Assembly: GCA_947599925.1 (NCBI GenBank)
Contig: CANQFT010000015.1
Coordinates: forward strand, 1-47,754
Source: an uncultured Oscillospiraceae bacterium
GTDB taxonomy: Bacteria; Bacillota; Clostridia; Oscillospirales; Oscillospiraceae
DNA: 47,754 bases
Reading direction: 5' to 3'
Position 1 is the stretch's first letter. Every line of letters begins with the position of its first letter. Below the pieces are notes generated by a model, which searched no databases, was not told where the DNA came from, and saw nothing but the letters and a program-made list of their open reading frames with translations. Below are positions 30,001 to 38,118 of this stretch, one piece after another. Position numbers and translations under genes: made by a program.

Positions 30001-31177
30001 AGATATAGTAATCGAGATCGATATAATCACCGAGCATATCAAATGAGATTTGAGCGGGGGACATCCAGACAAGTTTGTCTCCCCGCTTGAGGACAAGGGT
30101 GACCTCGTCCTTCCAGCCGTTCTCCGCATAGAGGGTAAAACCGCCCTCCGTCTCAATGGAGCCGCTGGGGAAAAGCTGGTCTGTGATGTCCGTGCCGGGC
30201 TGCAGCTGCGAAGACTTGCTGCTTGACGCCTTGGCGATGGCCGCATCCAACTCCTCCTGGGTGGAGAAGAAGCCATAGTAGGCCTGCGGGGTCAGAGTGT
30301 CGTAAGGCGCGTTGAGGGTGAGTTTAGCGGATATGTCGTTATCTTCTTTTGCACTGCTCTTGCGCAGTGGGGAATAGATACGATAGCATTCGACCGATTT
30401 GTTGTCTCGGTACAGATTTATAAAATAGCTGCTGGAACGGACAACATCGGCCGGCGTCCGCACCGCGCTCTCTTCGTCCTCCGCGGGAAGAAAGTATCCC
30501 TCCGCGGACAGGATGTTCTCCAAATTTTCCCTGGGCAGTTGCAGGTCGACCCTGTAGCGGGTGTTTGTGGTGAGCAGCTGATCGGGTTTGCCCACGATAA
30601 GGTGAAGGGTCAAACTGTTATAGTTGTCCGTCGTGGGGGACAGATCAATGGTTCCGTCCAGGCCGACCTGGATAAAGGCGTCGGGCATCTCGTCGTTGTC
30701 GACGTAACCGTCCGCCTTTGCCCAGAGGATGATATCTCCATCCTCCACCACAATTTTTTCCCCATAGCCATAGTAGTTTTCATTGCTCAGGTCCAGAAGT
30801 GCGGAGACCGGGACGGCATCCAACTCGCTGCGAAAAATACCCGCATCCTTCAGGTTGAGGGAAAGCGTTACCTCTTTCAGAGGGAGCAGCGACATGGGCT
30901 GGGCCTGATTTTCGGCGTTGTCGAACTCCACCGCCTGGGAAGGCGTCTCCGCGACCTCGGGCACATCCTCTTCTACCGGATCAGCGGCGATGGGGCGGTC
31001 ATCCACCGGATCCTCCACCGGCGCCACGCCGGAAGGTATCTCTACCCGTTCCTCCGCCAGCGCCATGTCGGGAGGCGTCTCCGCCCGCTCCTCCGCCAGC
31101 GCCGTCGCCGGCATCAGAGAGAGCAGCATCACTGTCGCCAGCAATGCCGACAGCCACTTCTTCCATTTGTCCATCAT
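27080..31177 (-). CDS. SLH-anchored surface protein, last gene of the Tad operon
   Basis: 1365 residues. ATG 31177 follows AAGGAGG by 7 nt and overlaps the kinase stop as ATGA, so the genes are translationally coupled. Signal peptide 1 to about 28 (MPATALA-EE), then an acidic Glu/Pro-rich linker to about 90. A long beta-rich extracellular region follows that I do not recognise, with possible Ig-like segments near 950-1080 (MPDGITLFPNGKLYGVPTGR, a putative-Ig/cadherin-like signature). A Ser/Arg linker (about 1165-1190) leads to three SLH modules (about 1195-1365; FQDVMNNAWYYNAVMWAAKNG). Being cotranscribed with the pilus and kinase suggests a surface partner, perhaps the output or substrate of the signalling branch. 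This is inference. Confidence 0.85.
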   Translation of the reverse strand: MMDKWKKWLSALLATVMLLSLMPATALAEERAETPPDMALAEERVEIPSGVAPVEDPVDDRPIAADPVEEDVPEVAETPSQAVEFDNAENQAQPMSLLPLKEVTLSLNLKDAGIFRSELDAVPVSALLDLSNENYYGYGEKIVVEDGDIILWAKADGYVDNDEMPDAFIQVGLDGTIDLSPTTDNYNSLTLHLIVGKPDQLLTTNTRYRVDLQLPRENLENILSAEGYFLPAEDEESAVRTPADVVRSSSYFINLYRDNKSVECYRIYSPLRKSSAKEDNDISAKLTLNAPYDTLTPQAYYGFFSTQEELDAAIAKASSSKSSQLQPGTDITDQLFPSGSIETEGGFTLYAENGWKDEVTLVLKRGDKLVWMSPAQISFDMLGDYIDLDYYIYDPENPSARVGSYDTSESWEENGTYYYFNVYRTNRKGIGEEFLVRATYDHEDVSNADYSLYVEKVVASMEKFYNDFKDVEELPDIKEDFFGDGYKADYSKGIYFSIFGKGEGNPLLDTAAAKVYGPTMSVEIGSVLSGDDTVYNSTHLVGKTRVFTMVDEATPATGKYTYRTRISFNGTNATGSEELKLSDYVDKAVAGTRYYDSLSDAAGQTDIKDKLLYISSPEEAAGYEADFSGGVHFTIFWYDGTITKFIIQTAPYVAPTYAPPEPEASRDTYFYVNGAQKLYGADEESKTALNTWAMPGTVDGYYFGYAEDSANYGVQTVLLLDSGNAVEDGTVIYPTFYSGNGVTVYAGHPEESAPAVGETEPGDEADQPGKQVSGEKQVSGESPVTFHSGKAIQYSAAAEDNSLAKNYWVTFVTKQTGAKLYANAHIDELKDKDEPNNPVRRVQLDGAHNFYHDIFFANIGDEALEGLSVELDATNVELDPYWTVGETKTLAPFTTTSEGYNNQIGMLPNVGKIRLLPKKNADGSMVTGDIEGTITIKSENGGELTFDLTGKAQEAQIVTETLATGVRYVPYNSMIQTDVMGAADAVTFSYTGKMPDGITLFPNGKLYGVPTGRAGDYTFTVTVTYQAPGGVGIVTTSSKEFTLTVLDNTAENVDAATDKGYELLDRVDDTVTGTAEQVFRSNGDLSQFMYFYLDGVKLTKNKDYTLEEGSTRIVIQPQVLRNRGSGTHTLAAEFRTNSSDTNTVKRAAQNYAIPSSSSGRRNPNRSGAASNPPEVQEEPTVQITFQDVMNNAWYYNAVMWAAKNGYMIGVSDKIFAPNDLISQPMVTTILARMAKATLPSNNTDVANTGVEPGQWYTNAAVWAWRSGIVGDGTFAAQPPLSRGDLATTLVRYLNYLGVSYTAPAEVPVFGDAAEMTNEQLAAFQRLYQIGILRGVGGDLMAPQSPATRAEMAAIVQRLDAYLTDK

Positions 31178-34053
31178 TTTTTTCCTCCTTGCAATTTGGA
31201 ATTCCCCAGGGCGATTAGCTCCTGGGCGGAATAAATGCGGCTTTGCCGCAGAATTCCCTGTCCATCGTCAAAGACCAGCGTACCGTCCTCTAGAATGTCG
31301 CACAGCTGCGGCAAGCGGGCCAGCACCGCCCAGGCGTCATTCCGCAGCAGACCATAGCGCTCACCATCGGCGGTGATGTATTCTGTGATCAAGTAGTCGC
31401 CCACTTGAGTTACATAGGTCAAGTATCCCTCTGCGGTCAGATCCGCCACCGCCTTGTTCTCTTCCAGGGTATAGGCTATGGGCGCTCCGTGCAGGGGCGA
31501 GACCACTTTGTAGCGGTCGGTGAGAAATTCTTCCTCCAGACCTTTGTCCGGCGGCGGGAGCTGCTCCTGCCCCACCAGCTCCCCAGTGGCCGCATCATAG
31601 CGCGATACCCGGCCATCATAGTAAGTGACGTCCAGATACCCCTTGCCGTCTTCCCGGACATACTGTTGGTCGTAGACCTGCTCCGGCTCGGACAGCGTTA
31701 CTTGCGCGATCAGTTCTCCCTGGACGCTTTGAACCTGGAAGGCGTCATAACGAAACAGCAGTACGCTCTTGCCATCTGGGGACAGCCGGGCCTCATCGTG
31801 ATCAAAGGAGGGATCATAGACGGCGATTTGGCTTTCCGGGTGGGTCTCCAGCGTGAAAAGCCGCAGCCGTTGTCGATCCCGATCTGCCGCCACCGCCACG
31901 CCGTTGGATAGGCCTAGGAACTCCCAGGGCCCGCCCTCTGTCTGGCCTGCCAGGGGCCGGGCCTGGTCAAAGAAGGCCAGGCCGCCGTCATTGGTGGCGG
32001 CGATCGCCAGTGGGCCATCTACCTGGAAGGCGGAGATGTCAGCGCCGGTGTAGGCGACTTCTTTTTGCTCTCCGCTGACCGGGTCCAGTCCCACCAGGAG
32101 GTTGTTGGAGGACAGATAAATCCCTGTTTCATCCACCTGTACGTGGAAGGGAGTTCGATCCTGGAAACCGCCGGTCTGCTCCATGGTGTTCAAGTCGATC
32201 ACCGCGAACACGCTGTTGTCCGTCCCAGCGGCGGAGAAGGCGAAGTAGTGGCCAAAGAAGCCACCCTCGAAGTGGGTGAAGGGGGAACTCTCGTAGTGCT
32301 CCACCTCCTCGCCATTCCCTCTGGCCGGGATCAGCCGCAAGCCGCCGCCTTCAAAGCTGACCGCCAGCCAACCGCCATCGCCGCTGAGGGCAAAAAGACT
32401 GTCCTCCGGATCGGCAAAGCGGTCGTTGGATGGCACGGGCTGACAGCGCCCATGGAAGGAGATAATCTTGCTCAAAACGCCGGTGGCGGCGTCATAGATC
32501 AGCGCCTCACTCTCGTTTTTGTAAACGGCGGCCACGGTGGAGCGGTCGGCGCTGAGGGCGATTGCGGTAGCCGTCTGCGCGCGCCACAGTTCCCTGCCAT
32601 GGGTGAGGTCATAGGCCCGCAGTCCGCCCAGTCCGGCATAGAGCAGGGTCTCTTCATCCAAAAACAGGACGTCCGATAAAGCGGAGACTTCGGCGGGAAG
32701 ATCCGCGATCTGCTCGCCGCTGACCACGTCGAAGACCTGGACCTGCCCGTCCACCAGAGCCGCCGCTTTGCCACCCTGGGGAGACAGGGCGACCTTCAAC
32801 GGCTGACCCGGCAGTTCAATGTACTGCGAGGGGCGGAAGCGGTCGGACAGCTCATATACGCCCAGCGCATCGGTCAGCGATTTCTGCGCCTGGACCCCGT
32901 AGGGACCCGGATCCTCCATGGCCTGCAGGGACAATTCTATCGCCCGCAGTGTGGCGCCTTCCTGATACGCGTTTTCCGCCTCCCGGATGGCGGCCAACGC
33001 CTGCTTGGAGACCCGCTCCGCCTCCTGGCCTTGCCGGGCCTCCTGGGCGGCGGCGGCCTGGGCGCGCTCCATCTGCTGTAATCCCAAAAAGCTCATACCG
33101 GCGCCCGCCAGACAGACCGCCGAAAGGGTTGCCGCCGCAAGGTTCCGGGCCCGCTTGAACCGGCGGGTCCTGGGGTCGTTCTCCCGCAGATGTAGGAAGG
33201 CGTCCAGCATTTCCTCCGCTGTCTGGTAGCGCAGATCCGGATTGGGCGACATGGCCTTGCGGATGACCTCCGCCACCGCTTGACTTGCCTGGGAACGGTC
33301 CAGTTCCACAATGTCCCGGGCGTCCTGCGCCGGCTTCACGCCGCTGAGCAGATGATAGAGGGTGGCGCCCAGGCTGTATATGTCGGAGCGAACGTCCAAG
33401 CGGACCCGGCTGCCGCCGGTATTCTGAGCACTCTCGCCGGTCAGGACGGTTTGCGCCACATCATCGACCTGGGTCTCGGCGCTTTCCGCCGTCGGCTGGG
33501 CCGGGGTCCGGTAGTCGATGCCATAGTGCTCTGGCGAGGCGTAGCCCCGGCTGAAGCCCACCTGCACCGCGCCTTCTTCGCCCAGAGCAAGGGCAATGTT
33601 GAAGTCGATCAGCCGAATGTCTCCCTGGGGGGTCAACATCACGTTGGCCGGTTTGAGGTCCCCGTGCAGAATGCCATGGGGCGGTCGGCTGTGCAGATAC
33701 TGCAGGGCCTCCAGCAGTTGACAGGCCCATTTGATGACCTGGGCCTGCTCAAAATGCTCCCCGCGGCTCAGGGGCTTGTCCAGACTCTCACCCTGGATGT
33801 AGTCCATGACCGTGTAGACCGTTTCATTTTCCGCGACAAAGTCGTACACCTGCGGGATATAGGTGTGGCTTAGGTTTTTGAGCGCGTCCACTTCCCGGCG
33901 GAGCACCTCCGGCTTGGCGTTCAGGGTGCGCTTGTCCGCTTTGAGGACCACCTGCTTGCCCAGGCGCAGATGCTTACCCAAATAGACGGTCCCGCCGCCA
34001 CCGGCGCCGATCTGCCGCTCTATCTCATAGGTCCCCGCAATGATCGTGCCCAT
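31174..34053 (-). CDS. Receptor-type Ser/Thr protein kinase with C-terminal beta-propeller-like domain
   Basis: 959 residues. ATG 34053 follows GGAGGG. Kinase domain about 8-290: glycine loop GAGGGGTVYLG (16-26), Lys38, Glu54, catalytic loop HGDLKPANV (130-138), metal-binding DFN (150-152) in place of DFG, GYASPEHYG (170-178), DIYSLGATLYHLLSG (224-238). HGD replaces HRD, but the Asp, Lys and Asn needed for catalysis are kept, so activity is likely. One membrane helix (about 304-325), a coiled-coil-like Ala/Gln/Glu stretch (330-375), then a WD40/PQQ-like repeat region to the end, which would be outside the cell as a sensor. It differs from PASTA kinases. The FHA protein and PP2C phosphatase in the same operon would read and erase its phosphorylation (inference). 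Confidence 0.88.
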   Translation of the reverse strand: MGTIIAGTYEIERQIGAGGGGTVYLGKHLRLGKQVVLKADKRTLNAKPEVLRREVDALKNLSHTYIPQVYDFVAENETVYTVMDYIQGESLDKPLSRGEHFEQAQVIKWACQLLEALQYLHSRPPHGILHGDLKPANVMLTPQGDIRLIDFNIALALGEEGAVQVGFSRGYASPEHYGIDYRTPAQPTAESAETQVDDVAQTVLTGESAQNTGGSRVRLDVRSDIYSLGATLYHLLSGVKPAQDARDIVELDRSQASQAVAEVIRKAMSPNPDLRYQTAEEMLDAFLHLRENDPRTRRFKRARNLAAATLSAVCLAGAGMSFLGLQQMERAQAAAAQEARQGQEAERVSKQALAAIREAENAYQEGATLRAIELSLQAMEDPGPYGVQAQKSLTDALGVYELSDRFRPSQYIELPGQPLKVALSPQGGKAAALVDGQVQVFDVVSGEQIADLPAEVSALSDVLFLDEETLLYAGLGGLRAYDLTHGRELWRAQTATAIALSADRSTVAAVYKNESEALIYDAATGVLSKIISFHGRCQPVPSNDRFADPEDSLFALSGDGGWLAVSFEGGGLRLIPARGNGEEVEHYESSPFTHFEGGFFGHYFAFSAAGTDNSVFAVIDLNTMEQTGGFQDRTPFHVQVDETGIYLSSNNLLVGLDPVSGEQKEVAYTGADISAFQVDGPLAIAATNDGGLAFFDQARPLAGQTEGGPWEFLGLSNGVAVAADRDRQRLRLFTLETHPESQIAVYDPSFDHDEARLSPDGKSVLLFRYDAFQVQSVQGELIAQVTLSEPEQVYDQQYVREDGKGYLDVTYYDGRVSRYDAATGELVGQEQLPPPDKGLEEEFLTDRYKVVSPLHGAPIAYTLEENKAVADLTAEGYLTYVTQVGDYLITEYITADGERYGLLRNDAWAVLARLPQLCDILEDGTLVFDDGQGILRQSRIYSAQELIALGNSKLQGGKK

Positions 34054-34065
34054 GCGTGTCCCTCC

Positions 34066-34224
34066 TTATTGGCGCTTGCCGCCATATTCGCGGGTGAGCT
34101 GTTTGTCCAGCCGTCTGTGGGCCAGCACAAGGAGCACCAGAGCGATAACGCCCGCCGCGGCCCCCAGGACCAACAGTGCCGCTCCAGCATAAAACAGAAG
34201 CTGGCCGTCCATATATTCTCCCAT
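34066..34224 (-). CDS. 52-residue single-pass membrane protein
   Basis: ATG 34224 lies 2 bp after the FHA gene stop and has GGGAGGA upstream. Stop 34068-34066 is 12 bp before the kinase start. The product has a hydrophobic helix at about 11-34 (FYAGAALLVLGAAAGVIALV), then a basic tail (AHRRLDKQLTREYGGKRQ). No family is recognised. Tight packing between the FHA and kinase genes supports a real gene, perhaps a small kinase or pilus accessory subunit. Confidence 0.75.
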   Translation of the reverse strand: MGEYMDGQLLFYAGAALLVLGAAAGVIALVLLVLAHRRLDKQLTREYGGKRQ

Positions 34225-34226
34225 TG

Positions 34227-35492
34227 TCAGTCCTCCCAGATATAGTCCGCGCCGCTGTTGCCGAAGGAGATCTTGTCCCCCTTCTGGATGCGGTAGGGGA
34301 AGTTGGCTTTCAGGATCGTTCCGTTGACAAAGGTGCCTGCCTTAGAGCCCAGGTCCGTCACGCTGTACCCGTCGATATCCCGCTCAATGACGGCATGGCG
34401 GCGGCTGACCGCCTTGGTGCCGGCGGGGAATTCAAAGGAGGACTGCCGCTGTTGGAGCTGTATGTCGTAGCGGCCGATGGTAAAAATGCCGCTCACGGGG
34501 ATATCCACCTGGATCATCTTGGGAAGGCCCGTCATGCCGACCAGGCGCAGACCGGTCCCATACTCCTCCAGCTGCGTCTCGTCCGAGCCAGGCGCGATGG
34601 GGGAGACGGGGACGGGTTCAGGGGCGGAAACAGGAACGGGAACGGGGATGGGGGTTGGGGCGGGATTGGGTGCGGGAACAGGTGGTTCGGCGGGCGCCTT
34701 CTTGTTCTTTTTGCCGCCGAACAATCCGCCCCGAGGCTTCTTTTCGCCCTTCTTCTGCTTCTGCTTTCCCTCCTTTTTTCCGGGTTTTCCGCCGTGCAAA
34801 TCGATGACGATGTCGCCTGCCGCGGGGACCAGGGCAGGCTGGGGGAGCGGAGCCGACTGAGGGACAGGAGCCGGAGCAGGTTTGGGATCCGGCTTGCCCG
34901 CCGGAGGAGTACCCTTGGGCGACAGAGGCGCACTGGTGGGGGTGGGCGCCTCGGTGAGCGTCTTGCGCTGTTGCAGAGTGTCCAGAAACGTCTTGGGCTG
35001 GACCTTTTTTACCAGCATATGCAGTACCACGTTTTCCAGCTGGGAGTCTCCCGTGCTGTTCGCCTGCCCCAGTTGGTACATCATGTTTTGCAGGTCATCA
35101 TGGGCGGAGTGATCGCTCTTGGTGGGGATGTAGAGATAGCTGATCACCCCCGCTTTGTCATGGTAGAGGTACTCGGGATCCATGACCAGGGAAAAGGGCT
35201 TCAGGAACCAGTCATCGCAGTCCAACAGAGGCTGTAACAGCCGCTCCCAGAATTTCACGTACTCGTCCGGGGCCTTGGGGCCGTTGAAGAAGCGCAGCTT
35301 GCTTCGCTCTCCAGGCTGATAGGTCAGAACGATCTCGCCGTCCACCGTCTGATACCGAAAGGGGACCAGGAAGTCAGGGCAATCGTGCTGTATGGTGTAC
35401 AGCGCCTTTTCGTCCAGGTCCTCCTCCGGGAACTTTACCAGCAGGTTTATGCCGGACAAGGGGTTGGCCTTTGTCACGATTTCGTATTTCAC
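34227..35492 (-). CDS. DUF6382-FHA phosphothreonine-reader protein
   Basis: 421 residues. Start GTG 35492 overlaps the stop of the WG gene (GTGA). Residues 1-180 look like the DUF6382 domain found with Tad loci (MKYEIVTKANPLSG, LYTIQHDCPDFLVPF). A long Pro/Ala/Lys-rich linker (about 180-310) follows, then an FHA domain at about 330-415 with the binding-site pattern IGR ... SRRHAVIE ... DLGSKAGTFVNG. FHA domains bind phosphothreonine. The likely ligand is the kinase encoded two genes downstream or its targets. No signal peptide, so cytoplasmic. Confidence 0.88.
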   Translation of the reverse strand: MKYEIVTKANPLSGINLLVKFPEEDLDEKALYTIQHDCPDFLVPFRYQTVDGEIVLTYQPGERSKLRFFNGPKAPDEYVKFWERLLQPLLDCDDWFLKPFSLVMDPEYLYHDKAGVISYLYIPTKSDHSAHDDLQNMMYQLGQANSTGDSQLENVVLHMLVKKVQPKTFLDTLQQRKTLTEAPTPTSAPLSPKGTPPAGKPDPKPAPAPVPQSAPLPQPALVPAAGDIVIDLHGGKPGKKEGKQKQKKGEKKPRGGLFGGKKNKKAPAEPPVPAPNPAPTPIPVPVPVSAPEPVPVSPIAPGSDETQLEEYGTGLRLVGMTGLPKMIQVDIPVSGIFTIGRYDIQLQQRQSSFEFPAGTKAVSRRHAVIERDIDGYSVTDLGSKAGTFVNGTILKANFPYRIQKGDKISFGNSGADYIWED

Positions 35493-36802
35493 AAGCTCGC
35501 CTCCGCTTCATATTCTTTCAGGGTGATAAACTCCCAACCGTCTACGGTATAGATGGGCGCGCTGCCGTCGTAGAAACTCTTGGCCTGGCGGAAGATGGGC
35601 TCGATGACCACCTTGCCCTGGAGACTGACATAGCCCCAACCTCCATCTATCTCGACGGCCGCCAGATGTTGGCTGAAGGAGAGGGCGTCGTCAAAGGAGA
35701 AGGGGATGATCTCTTCGCCTTCCGGGGTGATAAAACCCCACGCGCCGTCTCGCTCTACCGCGGCATAGCCGCTCTCACCAAAGGGCCTGGCGTTGTCATA
35801 GCGGTGCTCGGTCTCCTGGCCATTGACCAGCAAGATGACCTGCCCGCCCTTTTTGGCAAAAACGGCGCCCTGCCCCCAACAGCGGCCAAGCTCGTCCATG
35901 ATGATCTCGTCATACTGCGCGGGGATGTACCAGTTGCCCGACAGGTCCATCACGCCCCATCGGCCCTCCAGACAGGCGGCGGCGTAGCCGCCGGAAAACA
36001 TCCCAATGGCGTCATACGTCGTCTGGCCGATGGTGAACTCGCCATCCGCGTTGTGCCAGCCGTCCGCCAGATGGAGGCTGGTGCGGCCCTGGCTGTAATT
36101 CCCAAAGTCGTCAGCCTGTTCGTGGAGAAGGACCAAGCGGTTGTTGTCTACATTGACGCCCGAGATCACAGAGCCCTTCTTGACGATGACCTCTCCGTCC
36201 CAATAGGTGCTTACCTTGCCATACTCGCAGGGCACGACCAGCGTTCCATCCGCGCTGGCCAGTCCCCAGAGGCCGTCCTGCTTGACCTGGATGACGCCGT
36301 TGGCGATGGCGGTCACATCTTCGTAGACGTTGCGGCCCACGGTGTAGATGTATCGGTTGGACTCATAGAGTTCCTCCAGGCGCTGACTGCCAAGTTTTTC
36401 GATGCCCTCCTTGAGAGCCGCGAGCCCCTCTTTCACCTTGCCCCGGTCCAGGTAGTACAGCGCCGCTTCCTCATACACCGCCTCCGGCGCGTTTTTCCGG
36501 GCCATCTGCGTGTCCAGCAGCGCGGTGTATTTCCGGGCGTAGCCCTGTTGCCCGATCAGGGCCAGATATACCTCCTTCAGCCGCGCCTCGCACTGTTCGG
36601 TATAGGCCCCGCGGTAGCCGGCCGCCTCCTCCAGCAAGGGCTCGGCCCGGACGTATACCTCGTCCTCCAGATAGGCCTCCGCCCGCTCCAGCAGTTCCGA
36701 TTGTTTTTGCGTGTCGCTCTTGGCCTGCAGCGCAATGATCCATGACAGCGCGATCAATGCGGCGCAGGCGATGCAAATGCCGATCCTCTTTCCGATTTTC
36801 AC
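35489..36802 (-). CDS. WG-repeat protein with N-terminal membrane anchor
   Basis: 437 residues. GTG 36802 (MKIGKRIGICIACAALIAL) follows GGGGAGA with good spacing. One N-terminal membrane helix or uncleaved signal (about 5-26) is followed by helical TPR-like sequence (about 35-150), then repeated WG units such as DGLWGLASADGTLVVP, GRWGVMDLSGNWYIPAQYD, GAWGFITPEGEEIIPFSF and GGWGYVSLQGKVVIEP. WG repeats form beta-structures of unknown role. The TPR-like part may stand in for the TadD assembly factor of other Tad loci. It sits between the prepilin peptidase (12 bp) and the FHA gene (4-bp overlap). Confidence 0.85.
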   Translation of the reverse strand: MKIGKRIGICIACAALIALSWIIALQAKSDTQKQSELLERAEAYLEDEVYVRAEPLLEEAAGYRGAYTEQCEARLKEVYLALIGQQGYARKYTALLDTQMARKNAPEAVYEEAALYYLDRGKVKEGLAALKEGIEKLGSQRLEELYESNRYIYTVGRNVYEDVTAIANGVIQVKQDGLWGLASADGTLVVPCEYGKVSTYWDGEVIVKKGSVISGVNVDNNRLVLLHEQADDFGNYSQGRTSLHLADGWHNADGEFTIGQTTYDAIGMFSGGYAAACLEGRWGVMDLSGNWYIPAQYDEIIMDELGRCWGQGAVFAKKGGQVILLVNGQETEHRYDNARPFGESGYAAVERDGAWGFITPEGEEIIPFSFDDALSFSQHLAAVEIDGGWGYVSLQGKVVIEPIFRQAKSFYDGSAPIYTVDGWEFITLKEYEAEASL

Positions 36803-36814
36803 CGTTTATCTCCC

Positions 36815-37360
36815 CTATCGAAACAGCATAGTCAGGACGATGCCAACATACAAAAAGGGGACCAGGGGCAGTGTGCCCTTTCGGTCCATCTTTTTCAGCG
36901 CGATGCAGACCACGCCCACCACCGCGGCCAGAACAGAGCCCGTCAGCATAGTCGGCATGACGCCGTTCAGACCCAGATACAGCCCGGCGGCCGTCATAAA
37001 CTTGACGTCGCCGCCGCCCAAGCCGTGGTGACTGACCAGATACACCGTGAGGAACACCGCCCCGGCCAGCACCGCGCCAAAGAGGGATGTCAACAGGCTG
37101 GGGACGGTCTGCTCCGTGTGCAGAAACAGCTGCGGGACCACCACCAGCACCCATGCGCCCAGCATAGCGGCCACCAGCCGGTTGGGGATCTGCTTTTTTC
37201 GGACGTCTCCCACCGCCGCCACATAGCCAAAGACCATGAGCATCTCCCGCAACAGCAGGGAGAACGGCTCCAGCCGCCCCCGGCACATCCACCAGACCCC
37301 CGCCATCAAAAAGGGGAGGGGCAGATAGATGGCTGCCTCTTTCCAAGATAGCTTCCTCAT
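36815..37360 (-). CDS. Prepilin peptidase, A24 family (TadV/CpaA-like)
   Basis: 181 residues. Start ATG 37360 overlaps the stop of the previous gene (ATGA); the longer open frame to 37393 would run inside that gene. Several membrane helices. The two catalytic aspartates are in VGDVRKKQIPNR (Asp52) and GGGDVKFM (Asp118), the GxGD hallmark. It cleaves the short leader of the Flp pilin and TadE-like pseudopilins after Gly. The N-terminal methylase domain of PilD is absent, as in other Tad systems. Confidence 0.92.
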   Translation of the reverse strand: MRKLSWKEAAIYLPLPFLMAGVWWMCRGRLEPFSLLLREMLMVFGYVAAVGDVRKKQIPNRLVAAMLGAWVLVVVPQLFLHTEQTVPSLLTSLFGAVLAGAVFLTVYLVSHHGLGGGDVKFMTAAGLYLGLNGVMPTMLTGSVLAAVVGVVCIALKKMDRKGTLPLVPFLYVGIVLTMLFR

Positions 37361-38115
37361 CCCTGGTATCCCTCTCCAGACCCGCCCAGCCACGCCTTGG
37401 TGACCACGGTCTGCGTGACCTCCAACTTGGGCTCATTGCCGCCCCAGGGCAGGGGCAGGGCGCCAAAGGTGTAGTCGATGTTGTAGGTGACGCGCAGCCA
37501 AAGGTAGCCGTTGCCGTCCAGCAGTGTGCTCTCCTTCACCGGGTTGGCGAGGTTGAAGCCATTGTAAAACTCCAGGCCGTCCAGACCGCCTATCACCCGC
37601 ATCGACTTCAGATACTCGTCGCCTGACTGTGTTCCGTTGCTCAAATAGTGCCCCACCAGCGGCCTCATCAGTTCGGCGAAGCCGATGTTGGTCCCCTCGT
37701 GCAAGGCGTAGTTGATAAGGTACTGCACAGTCTGCTTTGGGTTTTCCTGGGTGCTGTTGACCCAGCCCTGGACCTGCGTGACCACAGCCTTTCCGCTGTC
37801 TTTTACCTGGTCGTTGAACGAAAGAGACTGGATCCCGTCCATCACCTGGTCGATATTCCGGGCAAAGGTGTCGATCTCTCCCTGGACCGACTCGGCCTTC
37901 CAGGCGTTGTTCCGCATTGGCTCAGAAAGACCGGTCACGTCCAGCACATAGCTGTACATGGACATGGACTCCGCCGCTTGGGTCAGGGCGTAGTGGATCC
38001 GGGCCTGGACTGCCACGATATTGACAAGGCTCAGGATGGACAGCATCAGCAATACCAGCAGCAAAAAGGCCCCCACAGTTTCTACGACGATATAGCCGTT
38101 TTTGTCCTTTCTCAT
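37357..38115 (-). CDS. TadE-like pseudopilin
   Basis: 252 residues. ATG 38115 follows GGGGGTA and lies 3 bp after the DUF5702 gene. The N-terminus MRKDKNGYIVVETVG has a class IVb cleavage site (Gly then YIVVE, Glu at +5) and a membrane helix (about 14-35). The rest is an extracytoplasmic domain without recognised family, containing a beta-rich C-terminus. Likely minor pilin of the Tad pilus. Confidence 0.82.
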   Translation of the reverse strand: MRKDKNGYIVVETVGAFLLLVLLMLSILSLVNIVAVQARIHYALTQAAESMSMYSYVLDVTGLSEPMRNNAWKAESVQGEIDTFARNIDQVMDGIQSLSFNDQVKDSGKAVVTQVQGWVNSTQENPKQTVQYLINYALHEGTNIGFAELMRPLVGHYLSNGTQSGDEYLKSMRVIGGLDGLEFYNGFNLANPVKESTLLDGNGYLWLRVTYNIDYTFGALPLPWGGNEPKLEVTQTVVTKAWLGGSGEGYQG

Positions 38116-38118
38116 GGG